Below, piece by piece: positions 39,954 through 49,903 of a stretch of 64,000 nucleotides of DNA; the stretch's first letter is position 1, and every line of letters begins with the position of its first letter. The stretch is from contig JAVBPE010000003.1 in the NCBI GenBank assembly GCA_031549865.1, forward strand, positions 1-64,000, given 5' to 3'. This DNA comes from JAVBPE01 sp031549865. GTDB lineage: Bacteria > Bacillota_I > Bacilli_A > Acholeplasmatales > Anaeroplasmataceae. The translations under genes and the position numbers were made by a program. The notes beneath the pieces were generated by a model that saw nothing but the letters and a program-made list of their open reading frames with translations, searched no databases and had not been told where the DNA came from.

Positions 39954-41284
39954 TTATATACCTCTTTAGTTATTAAATCAAATTTCTTCTCTAATTCAAT
40001 TATATTATTTTCTATTTCATCTAATTTAATAAAATAAATATTAACTATTACTCCATCTTCACTTTTAAAACTAAGCTCTTTTATTTCTTTAGCTGTCTTA
40101 TTATATGGATATAGTAGCCAAACAATAGGATTACATTCATTCGCTTCGTATTTTTTTGAATAAGCATACATCTGATACATATCTTGCTGAGATATTCCAT
40201 AATTATCACGGGGTGTATTGTGGATTTCTTTCCATTTTGTATCTAATATAATAATTTTATTATTTTTTTTAATTACAATATCTGGCCTTAAAGCAAATTT
40301 ATTTGTAGGTTCATCAAATAAATAATATCCTTTATCTTGAATGAAAACAGAATACCCTTTAGGCGTTAATATCTTCTTTACATGGTTAGTAACAAAAGCT
40401 TCAAAAAGCTTTTCCATCGGAAATAATAAGGCTTTTGAAACAGAATTACCTGAAAACATTGTAAAACTTTTATTTTTTAAGAATATCATTGACCATTTAA
40501 GTATTTGTTCATAATCTTTCATACTTCTATCAGTTTTAATACCTAAGAAATCTGCATCGAAATTAACTGAGGATGAAACTAATTCAAAATTAGTAAGTAA
40601 TCGATTAATAGTCCTTTTATTTTTATTACTATCTGAAATTGATAACAACTTTAATAGTGTAGATTTAATTAATTTATTTTCTGCTCGATTGATTTGAAAT
40701 TCTTCAAATTCTACATAAAATTTTTCTTTGTGAGCAAAGTTAAGTTTGATTTGATTTTTTATTGCTATTTTACCCTTTAATTTCATTAAGTTATCTTCTG
40801 TTTGAATATACATAGATTTAAGTCCCTTTTTTACTAAAGTATTAACTTCATCTAAATACATAGCAATAAAGATTTCATAAATATTCATATTAGAAATATT
40901 AAGATTTGCTAAATTGAAAGTTTTACTTTTAAATTCCTTCATGCATCTTAGCATATCTATAAAGATTCTTTTTGTTTGTATGTTATCTTCATCAAGAGTA
41001 GACAATGAAATTTTTGGAAGGATTTGAATTTGATATCCATCTTTCATTTGAATTAAGCCAACATAATTATTTATTGTGACTGTGTCCCCTACACCTTTAT
41101 TCCATCCTATCTTCATAAATTCTGATGCATGGGATGTTTCATCAAGATTAGTATACTCTTTAATAAAAGTCAAAAGTTGAGTAAATTTTGGTTCCTCTAA
41201 ATATTTATATTTGGTGTCTTGATTATCATATTTTGAATTTCCAACAATAATATCAAATTCTTTTAATTCAAATGGTTTTTTCAT
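39950..41284 (-). CDS. mcrC: McrC-like restriction endonuclease subunit
   Basis: McrC is the nuclease of the type IV McrBC system, which cuts modified DNA when the McrB ring translocates. The 444 residues contain IGWNKGVGDTVTINNYVGLIQ in the N-terminal region and, near residues 330-350, the PD-(D/E)XK core LRPDIVIKKNNKIIILDTKWK with Asp and D-x-K. QQDMYQMYAYSKKY follows, a known McrC block. AGTAGG precedes ATG. It starts eight bases after mcrB. Confidence 0.9.
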   Translation of the reverse strand: MKKPFELKEFDIIVGNSKYDNQDTKYKYLEEPKFTQLLTFIKEYTNLDETSHASEFMKIGWNKGVGDTVTINNYVGLIQMKDGYQIQILPKISLSTLDEDNIQTKRIFIDMLRCMKEFKSKTFNLANLNISNMNIYEIFIAMYLDEVNTLVKKGLKSMYIQTEDNLMKLKGKIAIKNQIKLNFAHKEKFYVEFEEFQINRAENKLIKSTLLKLLSISDSNKNKRTINRLLTNFELVSSSVNFDADFLGIKTDRSMKDYEQILKWSMIFLKNKSFTMFSGNSVSKALLFPMEKLFEAFVTNHVKKILTPKGYSVFIQDKGYYLFDEPTNKFALRPDIVIKKNNKIIILDTKWKEIHNTPRDNYGISQQDMYQMYAYSKKYEANECNPIVWLLYPYNKTAKEIKELSFKSEDGVIVNIYFIKLDEIENNIIELEKKFDLITKEVYK

Positions 41285-41292
41285 AAAAGAAC

Positions 41293-43068
41293 CTACTCAT
41301 ATATCTCTATATAACTATCAATTAAATCGAAAGCTTCGTTATTTATTGAATATTTTTTTTCTGGTAGATCTTCTTCTAAAATAGAGTTTCCTTTAAAAAG
41401 CGAACTTTCAATTTCTGTATCTAAAATAAACTTAAATTTTAAATCCGTTTTTTTATTATCACCAAGAACCAATTGAATTTTACTATAGTCTTCATAAAAG
41501 TATTCTTGTAATAGAGGAATAATCTTATTTTTAAATATAGAAGCAAGAACTTTAATCTGCTTAGCTTCTAAAGTATCCTTTAATTTTATGAAGAATGCGT
41601 GACCTATTGTATGTTCCCTATCATACAAAACCTCAATGCGGTCATTAATAATCTTAAGCATTTTAGATACGCTTAATCCTTGTATAGTAATATCTTTTAG
41701 AGGCTCGTATTCTGGCATTTTTTCAATAAATTGAAATCTTCTTCTAAGTGCTGTATCAAGTATTGCAATTGATCTATCTGCCGTATTCATTGTTCCTAGT
41801 ATATAAACATTATTGGGAACTGAAAAAAGTTCCGATGAATAAGGCAATGTCAATGATAAAGCATCGTGTGCTCCATCGCGTTTTGACTCTTCAATTAAAG
41901 TAATTAATTCCCCAAAAATCTTAGAAATATTACCTCTATTAATTTCATCAATAATGAAAACATATGGACCTTTTTCACTATTCGAATTTACAATCGGTTT
42001 TCTTGCTTCTTCACAAAAAGCTTTAAAAATTCCGTTTTCAACATTATATGAGACATTTTCTCCAACTGTTTTAGCTTTAATTCCTTCGACAAATTCTTCA
42101 TATCCATATGATTGATGAAATGTGGTAAAAGAAATTCTGCCATCTTTAACCAGCGCATTATACTTTTCTTCAATGATAGTTCGATTTATATAACTATCTA
42201 TTGGTTGTCCTTCACAAATAGCAACAGCATATGCTTTCGAATTATATGTTTTTCCCGTTCCAGGAGGACCATATAAAATGATATTTTTTTCATATTCTTC
42301 AATCATTTTTAAAGCCTCCTCATCCTCTTTTTTAACTGTATTATCATCGCCAGAATTTCCATTAAAAATACTCATATATTCTGGATATAAAATTTTAAAT
42401 GCTTCTACAGCTTTAGCAACTATTAAAGCCGTATTAGAAGAATGATATGGTCCTTTTATATCTAATACAGTTCGAATTTTTTTAAATTCACCTTTTTCAT
42501 ATCTTCTTATCATTTCATCGCGATCTATCTTTTTATTATTAATGTCATCATCTATAGTTGTCTCAAAATATATTTCTGGATTATCTATTTTATAATATAT
42601 ATGTTTATTGAATACTTTTTGTTCTTCCGCCTCAGTTGATGATTCTCGATTTTCTACACGCATTGAATAATATACTTTATTTAGTGAATCATTGATATTT
42701 ACAGAAAAAGATATACTAAAAGGAATTGATTTTTTCTTTTTTTCTTGTAGTCCATTTCCATTAATATTATAAAAAACATGATTGTTGTTTTTTATTTCAG
42801 ACCACATGTATTTCGGTACATTTTGTCCTTGATCAATCCAATTAGAAGTGTATGCTCTATTAAGACTATATTTTTCAGTTAATTTTTCAAAGATTAAATC
42901 CATAAATTTTGTAAATTCTGCTCGTGCTTTTCGACCATTTTCTTTAAGCTCAATATCAAGATTAGTCTCGTTTATTTTTGAATAATGTTTTTGCTGATAC
43001 GTAATTAAATAATTTTCTATAGCGTCAAAATCTACTTCTTTATCGCTATTATAGTTTGAAAAATTCAT
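41293..43068 (-). CDS. mcrB: McrB-like AAA+ GTPase subunit
   Basis: The motor of the modification-dependent McrBC nuclease. The N-terminal 230 residues resemble the DUF3578 DNA-binding region (TSNWIDQGQNVPKYMWSEI). The AAA+ core has Walker A GPPGTGKT at 267-274, the FTTFHQSYGYEEFVEGI block, Walker B VFIIDEINRGNISKIFGELI and the GTPase-type MNTADRSIAILDTALRRRF signature. Length 591. GGAGGG before ATG. Operon order mcrB, mcrC, small membrane protein. Confidence 0.94.
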   Translation of the reverse strand: MNFSNYNSDKEVDFDAIENYLITYQQKHYSKINETNLDIELKENGRKARAEFTKFMDLIFEKLTEKYSLNRAYTSNWIDQGQNVPKYMWSEIKNNNHVFYNINGNGLQEKKKKSIPFSISFSVNINDSLNKVYYSMRVENRESSTEAEEQKVFNKHIYYKIDNPEIYFETTIDDDINNKKIDRDEMIRRYEKGEFKKIRTVLDIKGPYHSSNTALIVAKAVEAFKILYPEYMSIFNGNSGDDNTVKKEDEEALKMIEEYEKNIILYGPPGTGKTYNSKAYAVAICEGQPIDSYINRTIIEEKYNALVKDGRISFTTFHQSYGYEEFVEGIKAKTVGENVSYNVENGIFKAFCEEARKPIVNSNSEKGPYVFIIDEINRGNISKIFGELITLIEESKRDGAHDALSLTLPYSSELFSVPNNVYILGTMNTADRSIAILDTALRRRFQFIEKMPEYEPLKDITIQGLSVSKMLKIINDRIEVLYDREHTIGHAFFIKLKDTLEAKQIKVLASIFKNKIIPLLQEYFYEDYSKIQLVLGDNKKTDLKFKFILDTEIESSLFKGNSILEEDLPEKKYSINNEAFDLIDSYIEIYE

Positions 43069-43254
43069 TCTATCCCTCCGCTTTTTTATAAATTTTATTT
43101 ATTGGTTGTTTTAACATTTGTTTTATTATACCAAAAAGTATTGCAAAAAAGAAATATATTTAGATATTTTGTCAAATTAATCTTAGATTGATTGAAATAT
43201 AAAATTATTATCAATTATCCAAGAAATTTTGTTTATGGGTATTCTTATAAATAG

Positions 43255-43290
43255 TAAAAAAACCTCACTCTTATGTGGCCGGTTATTTCC
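43255..43290 (-). terminator. terminator-like hairpin downstream of the gene at 43361
   Basis: On the minus strand AACC-GGC-CAC and GTG-A-GGTT pair around a six-base loop and are followed by seven Ts. The region 43069-43254 shows no gene. Confidence 0.55.
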
Positions 43291-43360
43291 TAATAAGAAA
43301 GAGGATAATCTAATTTTTTATTATAATATTTATATTTTTTTCTATTTACTATGATAATGA

Positions 43361-44197
43361 TTATTTTCTTATTTCTTTAACGATTATATTATCAATATAT
43401 TTTTGAACTGGTTTAAAATTGGCATTTATATTTAATGCCCCTTCTATTTCATTATATATTTCTTTTATTTCATGACTTATTCCAAGTAAATCATATACTT
43501 CATCATTAATAAATACTTGTTCATATTCTTCTTCATTAACAGATAATTTTATAAGTTCTTCATTATTTGAACTAAGAATCATTTTAGCAGCTTTTATATA
43601 AAGAGATGCAATATATTCTTTTTCTTCTTTTGAATAAATTTTTTTATTACTATTATTATGTTTATCACATAAAAGATTTAATTCTTCTATTTCTTCTATA
43701 GTTAGATAATGATCATTATAGTATAAATAGGCTAATCTATTTTTTTCATTATTTTTTAAAGATGTTGAAGCAATTAAATTATCTCTTAATATTTTTATAT
43801 CTTTTGTCCATATTTTATAATATATTAAATCTTCATATTTATCATAGCAAAGTAGTGAATCTAAATATTTAATAATTGGATCATTTTTATTAACAACATA
43901 TTCTAAATATGTTGTTCTATCTTCTGAAAATGAAAGAATAGTATTTAAAACTATTATAGCGTAATCATAATCATAGATATCTAATTTTAATTGACTAGAT
44001 GATAATGTTCTATTATAGCTTTTAGCATAATTGATATTAGCATATGCTACTTTTATATTAGCATCATTAATAAAATTAAGTTCATAGTTCCCATATTCAG
44101 ATTCAATGATTTTAGTATTATTGGAAATATCTTTTTTACTATTTTGTTCATATTTTATATGTTCTTTTATTTCTACTTTAAAAAAATATTCTCTCAT
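43361..44197 (-). CDS. protein of unknown function with a decayed second copy
   Basis: A 278-residue charged soluble protein with Tyr- and Asp-rich segments (LDIYDYDYAIIVLNTILSF). No family is seen. The C-terminal stretch EGALNINANFKPVQKYI is mirrored by a short decayed piece at 50780-50835. It has only a weak ribosome site and follows the pRiA4b-like gene by 21 bases, so translation may depend on it. Confidence 0.55.
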   Translation of the reverse strand: MREYFFKVEIKEHIKYEQNSKKDISNNTKIIESEYGNYELNFINDANIKVAYANINYAKSYNRTLSSSQLKLDIYDYDYAIIVLNTILSFSEDRTTYLEYVVNKNDPIIKYLDSLLCYDKYEDLIYYKIWTKDIKILRDNLIASTSLKNNEKNRLAYLYYNDHYLTIEEIEELNLLCDKHNNSNKKIYSKEEKEYIASLYIKAAKMILSSNNEELIKLSVNEEEYEQVFINDEVYDLLGISHEIKEIYNEIEGALNINANFKPVQKYIDNIIVKEIRK

Positions 44198-44218
44198 AAA
44201 TTTTCATTAAAATAATCT

Positions 44219-44809
44219 TTAATATATTTTTTTTAAATACGCTAAATAGCCATTTCTTATTTTGGCGATTTGTCTTTTTAATTTATTATTACATTCTTCT
44301 AAATTAAAAGAATCAAATGAACGATTAGTGAATCGCCCTTTATCAATTAATCCTAGTTGAATATCTTTATCGCCATTTAAATATTCTTCTAATAAATATT
44401 TATTATCTTCATAAATACCGTATCCAACACCATCAATTACTTTTGATATTTTGTAATAGTCTTTTGATTCAATTTTTTCTAATACTTCAATAAGAAAAGT
44501 ATAATCTTCGCCAAAATCATATATCATTTCAAATTTATTATTATCTAAAATTAATGAGTCTATTGTAACAGCAAATGTAGAAAGATTTTTATTTAAATAT
44601 CCTAAACGTTCAGATTCGATATAGCTTATTTCACATTCATATTTATGTTTAGTATCAGAAAATAAATATAGGTGATAAGCTAGCGAATTAAATATAGATA
44701 AAATAGTAAAAGCTAGTTCATCTAAGTCATTTTCTGCATTAAATAGAATAACTCTATTTAATTTATCTTCATAATCTTGTAATGATATTTTTAATTTATA
44801 ATATTCCAT
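44219..44809 (-). CDS. plasmid pRiA4b ORF-3-like family protein
   Basis: A 196-residue protein of the pRiA4b ORF-3 type. YYKLKISLQDYEDKLNRVILFNA stands at the start, FNSLAYHLYLF follows, then the conserved YDFGEDYTFLIEVLEK and the VIDGVGYGIYEDN block that usually reads G-x-G-x-x-P-x-E-D. The family is common in accessory regions and its biochemical function is not known. AAAGGAG nine bases before ATG. It is upstream of and probably cotranscribed with the gene at 43361. Confidence 0.78.
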   Translation of the reverse strand: MEYYKLKISLQDYEDKLNRVILFNAENDLDELAFTILSIFNSLAYHLYLFSDTKHKYECEISYIESERLGYLNKNLSTFAVTIDSLILDNNKFEMIYDFGEDYTFLIEVLEKIESKDYYKISKVIDGVGYGIYEDNKYLLEEYLNGDKDIQLGLIDKGRFTNRSFDSFNLEECNNKLKRQIAKIRNGYLAYLKKIY

Positions 44810-44869
44810 ATTATTATACTCCTTTACGTTATATAGATATTTCGCTTTTATTTAATCAAAGTTATTGAA

Positions 44870-46591
44870 TTATTCTTTTTTGTTAGCATATGGAGTATTA
44901 AAAAATGCATTATGAGCAAAACTTGTTGATTCGCTTAAAAATATGACTTCACGTAAATTTTCATTATTACTAAATGCGCTTTCTTGTATGACATCGCATG
45001 ATTCAGGGATTAATAATGACTCCATATTATTTTTCACAAAAGAAGTTGGACCAATTTCTTTAATGTCACGCAGATTAACTGATTCTAATCCACTACAGGC
45101 AAAAGCTGATGTTTTAATATATTTTATATTTTCTAAATTGATATTTTTTAAACTAGGGCAATACATAAATGTTGCATAATTTATTGTATCAATACTACTT
45201 GGTAGACTTACAGTAGTTAGTGCACTACAGTAAGAAAAAGCACCTTCTTGAAGAATGGATGAATTCAATTTTACTTCTTTTAAATAAACATTATTAGAAA
45301 AAGCAAATTGATTTATTGCACTACTTGTAGTAAGTGAAGTTATATTATTTTTTGCAGGACATAAGTATAAAACGCTTTTATCTTTTGAATATAAAACACC
45401 GTTATCAAGGACTAATGTTTCACAGTTATTTAATACAATTTCTTCTAAATTTTTTAAAGATGTATATTCGTTAATTAAATTAAAATTGTTGATATTTCCA
45501 TTTATTACTATTCTTTTTATGTTAGAACAATAATCAATAATAGGTTCTAGATCAATTAAATTTTTTGGCAAGATTAACTCTTCTAATAAAATACACTGTT
45601 CAAATGCACCTTCTGATATAGAACTGACACTTTGGGGAATCGAAATTTCTTCTAATGCAGTTTGGGCAAAAGCATAGAATCCAATTCCTGTTATTCCTTC
45701 TTCAATTGTTACATTTTTTAATTTAGGACAAGCATAGAATGCTTGAGATGGAATTTCACCAATTTCTTTTGAGATATTTACGCTTTTAAGATTTTTACAT
45801 TGAGCAAATGCTAATTTTCCTAAAGATTTAACACTACTCAAAATAGTTACATTTTCTAAGCTAGAACATTGATAAAAAGCTCTGTTATTAATTTTTTCGA
45901 GATTTTCGGGAAAATTTATTTCTGTTAATCTAGCACAATATCCAAATCCATATTCGCCTATTTCCTTTAGATTTTCATTTAATTTAACAGTTTCTAACAA
46001 AGTAAAATTTTCAAAAGCATAATCACTAATTTTTGTAACTGGATACCCATTTATTTCATTTGGTATCACAGAATCTACACTTCCCATACCATATTTAATA
46101 ACTGCTTCATCATTTATTATTTCATAAATAAAATCTTCATATATATCATCATCAGTAATATATTCTGCATTTGATAGTTTATCGTCTTTTTCTCCCATGA
46201 TAAAAGAAGCATTCAAACAATGATTCCCCTCATAACTTGATAGTTTATTTTTTGTTTTAATGAAACCACAAGACACATAACCATTAATTTCTTTTATTTC
46301 TTCTGGTATAACTAAGCATCTAAATCGATAATCGATAGAAAGTGATGGGTTAGTAGACATAATACCTTTTATCCATACACCAAATCCATAAATATCATAC
46401 TTGCCAATCTTAGCTGGAATTTCATAATATGTTGTATTTAAATCTTTTGGTAATTCTTTAATATAATATTTGTCATTTTTATTTATTAAAGTATAACCAT
46501 CAACTTCAAATGATCCATCAAATATTCGGCATCCACTTAAAAATATTGTTGATATTAATATTAAAATAACTAATGTTTTTTTAATTTTCAA
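44870..46591 (-). CDS. BspA-type leucine-rich repeat lipoprotein
   Basis: A 573-residue surface lipoprotein. A signal peptide of about 20 residues ends in the lipobox IFLSGC (Cys21). From about residue 165 on there are 14 or more LRR_5 repeats of 20-24 residues (VKLNENLKEIGEYGFGYCARLTEINFPENLEKI and similar in pieces), as in BspA/TpLRR adhesins. The start codon is TTG at 46589-46591 with GGAGGG six bases upstream. Such proteins bind host or bacterial surfaces. It is not closely linked to the defence genes. Confidence 0.88.
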   Translation of the reverse strand: MKIKKTLVILILISTIFLSGCRIFDGSFEVDGYTLINKNDKYYIKELPKDLNTTYYEIPAKIGKYDIYGFGVWIKGIMSTNPSLSIDYRFRCLVIPEEIKEINGYVSCGFIKTKNKLSSYEGNHCLNASFIMGEKDDKLSNAEYITDDDIYEDFIYEIINDEAVIKYGMGSVDSVIPNEINGYPVTKISDYAFENFTLLETVKLNENLKEIGEYGFGYCARLTEINFPENLEKINNRAFYQCSSLENVTILSSVKSLGKLAFAQCKNLKSVNISKEIGEIPSQAFYACPKLKNVTIEEGITGIGFYAFAQTALEEISIPQSVSSISEGAFEQCILLEELILPKNLIDLEPIIDYCSNIKRIVINGNINNFNLINEYTSLKNLEEIVLNNCETLVLDNGVLYSKDKSVLYLCPAKNNITSLTTSSAINQFAFSNNVYLKEVKLNSSILQEGAFSYCSALTTVSLPSSIDTINYATFMYCPSLKNINLENIKYIKTSAFACSGLESVNLRDIKEIGPTSFVKNNMESLLIPESCDVIQESAFSNNENLREVIFLSESTSFAHNAFFNTPYANKKE

Positions 46592-46654
46592 ATTGAACCC
46601 TCCATTCCATAAATTCTAATCTACTTTACGCCATTTTAAGTTTAATGCTTTTAA

Positions 46655-46870
46655 TCATATTCCTTCATAACTAAAAGCATCATTTTCCACTATTCCATCA
46701 GCCCAAAATATTGTCTCTTTAACTTCAGTTATTTCATGTACTACATATATGTCAGTTATATATAATATACCACTTATGAACATGAAAATAAATAGAATTA
46801 AGTTTTCTAGTTTCTTTTTATCATATGAGTTTGGTATATTAAAAAAGTTTAATGAATTAACATCAAACCT
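46655..46870 (-). pseudogene. remnant of a small membrane protein gene
   Basis: Seventy codons are open without a usable start: FDVNSLNFFNIPNSYDKKK, a hydrophobic LILFIFMFISGILYITDIYVV, then ITEVKETIFWADGIVENDAF, ending with TGA. The 3' part resembles the decayed DNA at 50850-50905, so there are two broken copies. Confidence 0.5.
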
Positions 46871-46885
46871 TCAATTATTAATTTT

Positions 46886-47584
46886 TTAAAAGAAAAACTT
46901 ATTCCAAACATCTTTTGGGATATCATAATCTTCATCAGCGGATTTTGGAAATACTTTTATGTTAGGTTCTATCATACCTTGTAATCCTACAGCGTGATAT
47001 CCAGGTATCTTATTATATTCCTCAATACATAACATAAATTCATAAGATATTTTCTCTTTGGCATAGTTTACATTATCTTGTCCATCCAGCATTTTTGAAA
47101 CCATATAATCACGGCACCACGGTGTTCCACCCCATATATATGTATGGTTTCCCAAATTACATTTTGATAAAAAATCATCATTATTAGAAAAATTTATCTT
47201 TTGTTTACCCTCAATATTATAATATCCAATGATATATTTATCTTTATATAATAAACCTATGCCAATCCCACATGTGTCTTTATCATAAATAACCTCTGAA
47301 ATTTTATTTACAAGCTCATAAAGGGGAAAATTTTCTTCCATTAGTGGTTCCAAATAATCTTCTAAATTTACTTGATTAATATTATTTAATCTTATATTGT
47401 TTGCGCCAATAGTTATAATAATATAATTATCATTTACAAACACTTTATTAACAATGCGTTTTTTATCTTCTTCTAAAAGATAATCATTACTATTTGGTTT
47501 TTTTAAAAATCCACCATTGCCATCAGATATTTTTTTACTACTTCTATAATCTCCAATTCCTATAATTCCATCTTTACATAACAC
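46886..47584 (-). CDS. proteasome-beta/Ntn-hydrolase-like protein with a misplaced start
   Basis: A 232-residue protein. KDGIIGIGDYRSSKKISDGN near the start, VNDNYIIITIGANNIR, and CGIGIGLLYKDKYIIGYYNIEG resemble the strand order of proteasome beta and HslV-type Ntn hydrolases. The catalytic N-terminal Thr/Ser cannot be identified. The internal ATG used has no ribosome site. GGGGGAT stands before an ATG at 47599-47601 that reads MSLVGLC in another frame and stops after nine codons. A one-base change would join it in frame. It may be a recent frameshift mutant. Confidence 0.5.
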   Translation of the reverse strand: MLCKDGIIGIGDYRSSKKISDGNGGFLKKPNSNDYLLEEDKKRIVNKVFVNDNYIIITIGANNIRLNNINQVNLEDYLEPLMEENFPLYELVNKISEVIYDKDTCGIGIGLLYKDKYIIGYYNIEGKQKINFSNNDDFLSKCNLGNHTYIWGGTPWCRDYMVSKMLDGQDNVNYAKEKISYEFMLCIEEYNKIPGYHAVGLQGMIEPNIKVFPKSADEDYDIPKDVWNKFFF

Positions 47585-47668
47585 AGCCCGACCAAAGACA
47601 TAATCTTATCCCCCTTTTTAAAACTATATTTATATTATTTATAATAATTTACTGTACTACTAAATTTA

Positions 47669-49684
47669 TTATAGTTTTTTTAAATGTCCTGGGATTTTAA
47701 TGAATAGCTCTTTGCCATTACTAAATTTATAACAAATTTTTTCTTTATCATAAACAGCATTATGCTTATGAATTAAAGCATGGTGATTTGGGCATACAAT
47801 TAATATATTACTAGCGTCATTATTTTGAGTCTGTGAAAAATACTCAATGTGATGAGCTTCGACTATCCCATCACCAAATTCTTCCCCTATTTTTTCACCA
47901 CATATTTGACATCTGTCATTATATATTTTTTTTAAATCATTAAGAATTCTTTGATTGACGACCCTATATTTTGTTAAAACGTTTTTAAATATATAACCTG
48001 AACTTTCATCGCTAACATTTAATAAAGATTCAGTTTCTTCTTCATTAAATTTATTTATTAAATCAATTTCATCATCACTTGCGATGATTTGCTCATCACT
48101 TAAATTAACATTATCATCAATATAACTTAATGCTTGGGATACTAATTCCCTAGCCCCTTGTATATTTCCCGCCACACCATTTTTATTTAACTCATTTATA
48201 GAAAGCTTTGGATTATCTACTTTTTTTAGTAATCGCATTTTGAATAATCTTCGGTTTGAATCAAAAAAACTATTTTCTAAAATAAATTCTGAATCATCAA
48301 TGCTTTGGGTTTCTATATTTACTTCTGTTACAATACATTTATATCTAATTCTTGAGATAGGTGCTCCAACATAAATATAAACAATATCATTAATTTTTAT
48401 GTTATTTAATTGTTGTGATTGTGTCCATTCTATTTCTTCATATTTCCTAAAAGCAGCTTCTATATCATATTTAGTTGGATTACAAGGAATAGTCCAAGTT
48501 AAAACACTTGGTAATAATACTTCTAAATCATTTCCTTTTTTGACATTATATAAATATCCTTTAACTTTACGGACAAAATTAACTACATCTTCTTCCATAG
48601 AATCAGCATACCAAACATTACTTTGTCCTAAATAGCCTTTCTTGCCTCTTGGTATTTGCATTTTTCTATATTCAATTGGAATACAAATTGCATTTTCTTT
48701 TTTAGTTTCAATAATAAAAGGCATATCAGTTATACTATTCTCATGTCTTTTATGTAAATGTGAATATACTCTTGCATCTTCATAAAAACCGACAATTCTA
48801 CTTCCATATTTATCTTTATCATTATTAGCGACAAATACTACTGTAATACCATCGATATAATTACCATTAGCTGATGGATCAATCTTATTTAAATTTATTG
48901 TTGATTCATAATCATTTTCTTTGTTAACACTTGTATTTTTAACATAGCCACGGCAGTATCCATCTGGTTCTACATAAAAATTATACATTTCAAGGCCAAA
49001 CCCATTAGTCTTAACATATGAACCTCCTGTTGACATTTTAACGCCTTCTAATCCTTCATATTTTTCCATCCAACTTACATTGCAGAATAATATTTTTTTA
49101 TTATCTATTATTGGATCAGGCGTAACTGGTGTTCCTATTTTAAAATGATCTGGAATTTTTGTTTCTTTTAATAAATCCAGATTTATATTTTTTAAATCTA
49201 TTTCATTTAAATTTTTATTTAGTAATTTAGAATATATTAAATCGATTGTCAAAGGGTCACTTGAAGTAACATCTGAATAGAGTTTTGAAAAAGTAAAACT
49301 AGAATGCTTATATGAGGCATTTATTTCTCTAATTTTTTTCAGTAAAAATATTTGATTACCTTCTGATAAAAGATCCGCTTCACGATCATATATACCCATA
49401 TTTTGAGCCAGTTCATAAGTTTTAATTAGTAAATCATCTATAATATCTTCATCAATTTTACTGTAGATTTTATTCGAAATGTAATATTTGCCATTTATTT
49501 TTTTCAGTATTCCATAAGCTCTTCGTTCTGCGATATATTTTATTTCACTTTTATAATATGATCCTAAGTATACTGGCATTTTAGTGAATGTATAAGTTTT
49601 GGTATTAGGACAAATATAAAAACCAGATTCAAATTCTTGAATTGAGCCATCTGTATTAAGTATTGCCAAAAGTCTTTTTTCCAT
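47669..49684 (-). CDS. modification-dependent endonuclease: reader domain, EVE-like domain and HNH nuclease
   Basis: A 671-residue protein. Around residues 205-330 lies a block with NVSWMEKYEGLEG, GGSYVKTNGFGLEMYNF and YIDGITVVFVAN that often precedes HNH nucleases in type IV restriction enzymes. Residues 395-465 fit an EVE/PUA-type modified-base reader (LTWTIPCNPTKYDIEAAF, then INDIVYIYVGAPISRIRYKC). The C-terminal 75 residues form an HNH nuclease: CQICG, IVEAHHIEYF, NDASNILIVCPNHHALIH. It probably cuts DNA with modified cytosine. The ATG lacks a strong ribosome site. It lies beside McrBC in the same island. Confidence 0.8.
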   Translation of the reverse strand: MEKRLLAILNTDGSIQEFESGFYICPNTKTYTFTKMPVYLGSYYKSEIKYIAERRAYGILKKINGKYYISNKIYSKIDEDIIDDLLIKTYELAQNMGIYDREADLLSEGNQIFLLKKIREINASYKHSSFTFSKLYSDVTSSDPLTIDLIYSKLLNKNLNEIDLKNINLDLLKETKIPDHFKIGTPVTPDPIIDNKKILFCNVSWMEKYEGLEGVKMSTGGSYVKTNGFGLEMYNFYVEPDGYCRGYVKNTSVNKENDYESTINLNKIDPSANGNYIDGITVVFVANNDKDKYGSRIVGFYEDARVYSHLHKRHENSITDMPFIIETKKENAICIPIEYRKMQIPRGKKGYLGQSNVWYADSMEEDVVNFVRKVKGYLYNVKKGNDLEVLLPSVLTWTIPCNPTKYDIEAAFRKYEEIEWTQSQQLNNIKINDIVYIYVGAPISRIRYKCIVTEVNIETQSIDDSEFILENSFFDSNRRLFKMRLLKKVDNPKLSINELNKNGVAGNIQGARELVSQALSYIDDNVNLSDEQIIASDDEIDLINKFNEEETESLLNVSDESSGYIFKNVLTKYRVVNQRILNDLKKIYNDRCQICGEKIGEEFGDGIVEAHHIEYFSQTQNNDASNILIVCPNHHALIHKHNAVYDKEKICYKFSNGKELFIKIPGHLKKL

Positions 49685-49903
49685 AGTTAATCACCTTATT
49701 TAAATATAAAATAATTCTTTATTATTTACTTTCTTACATTAAATATCACTTATTATCTTAATGTTATCATATTGTTCGACATATTAATACAGTTTGTCGA
49801 ATGTTTATAATAAACTTATTTGCTTTAAAATAAAAGAGTACTTAGTATGCTTAAGATAAATTGTTCTAATCTGCTTACTGAAATACTCCTGATTTATATT
49901 TTA

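Noticed and set aside
43069..43360. Possible gene between mcrB and the gene at 43361
   Set aside because: No open frame with start and ribosome site; only AT-rich DNA and a terminator hairpin.
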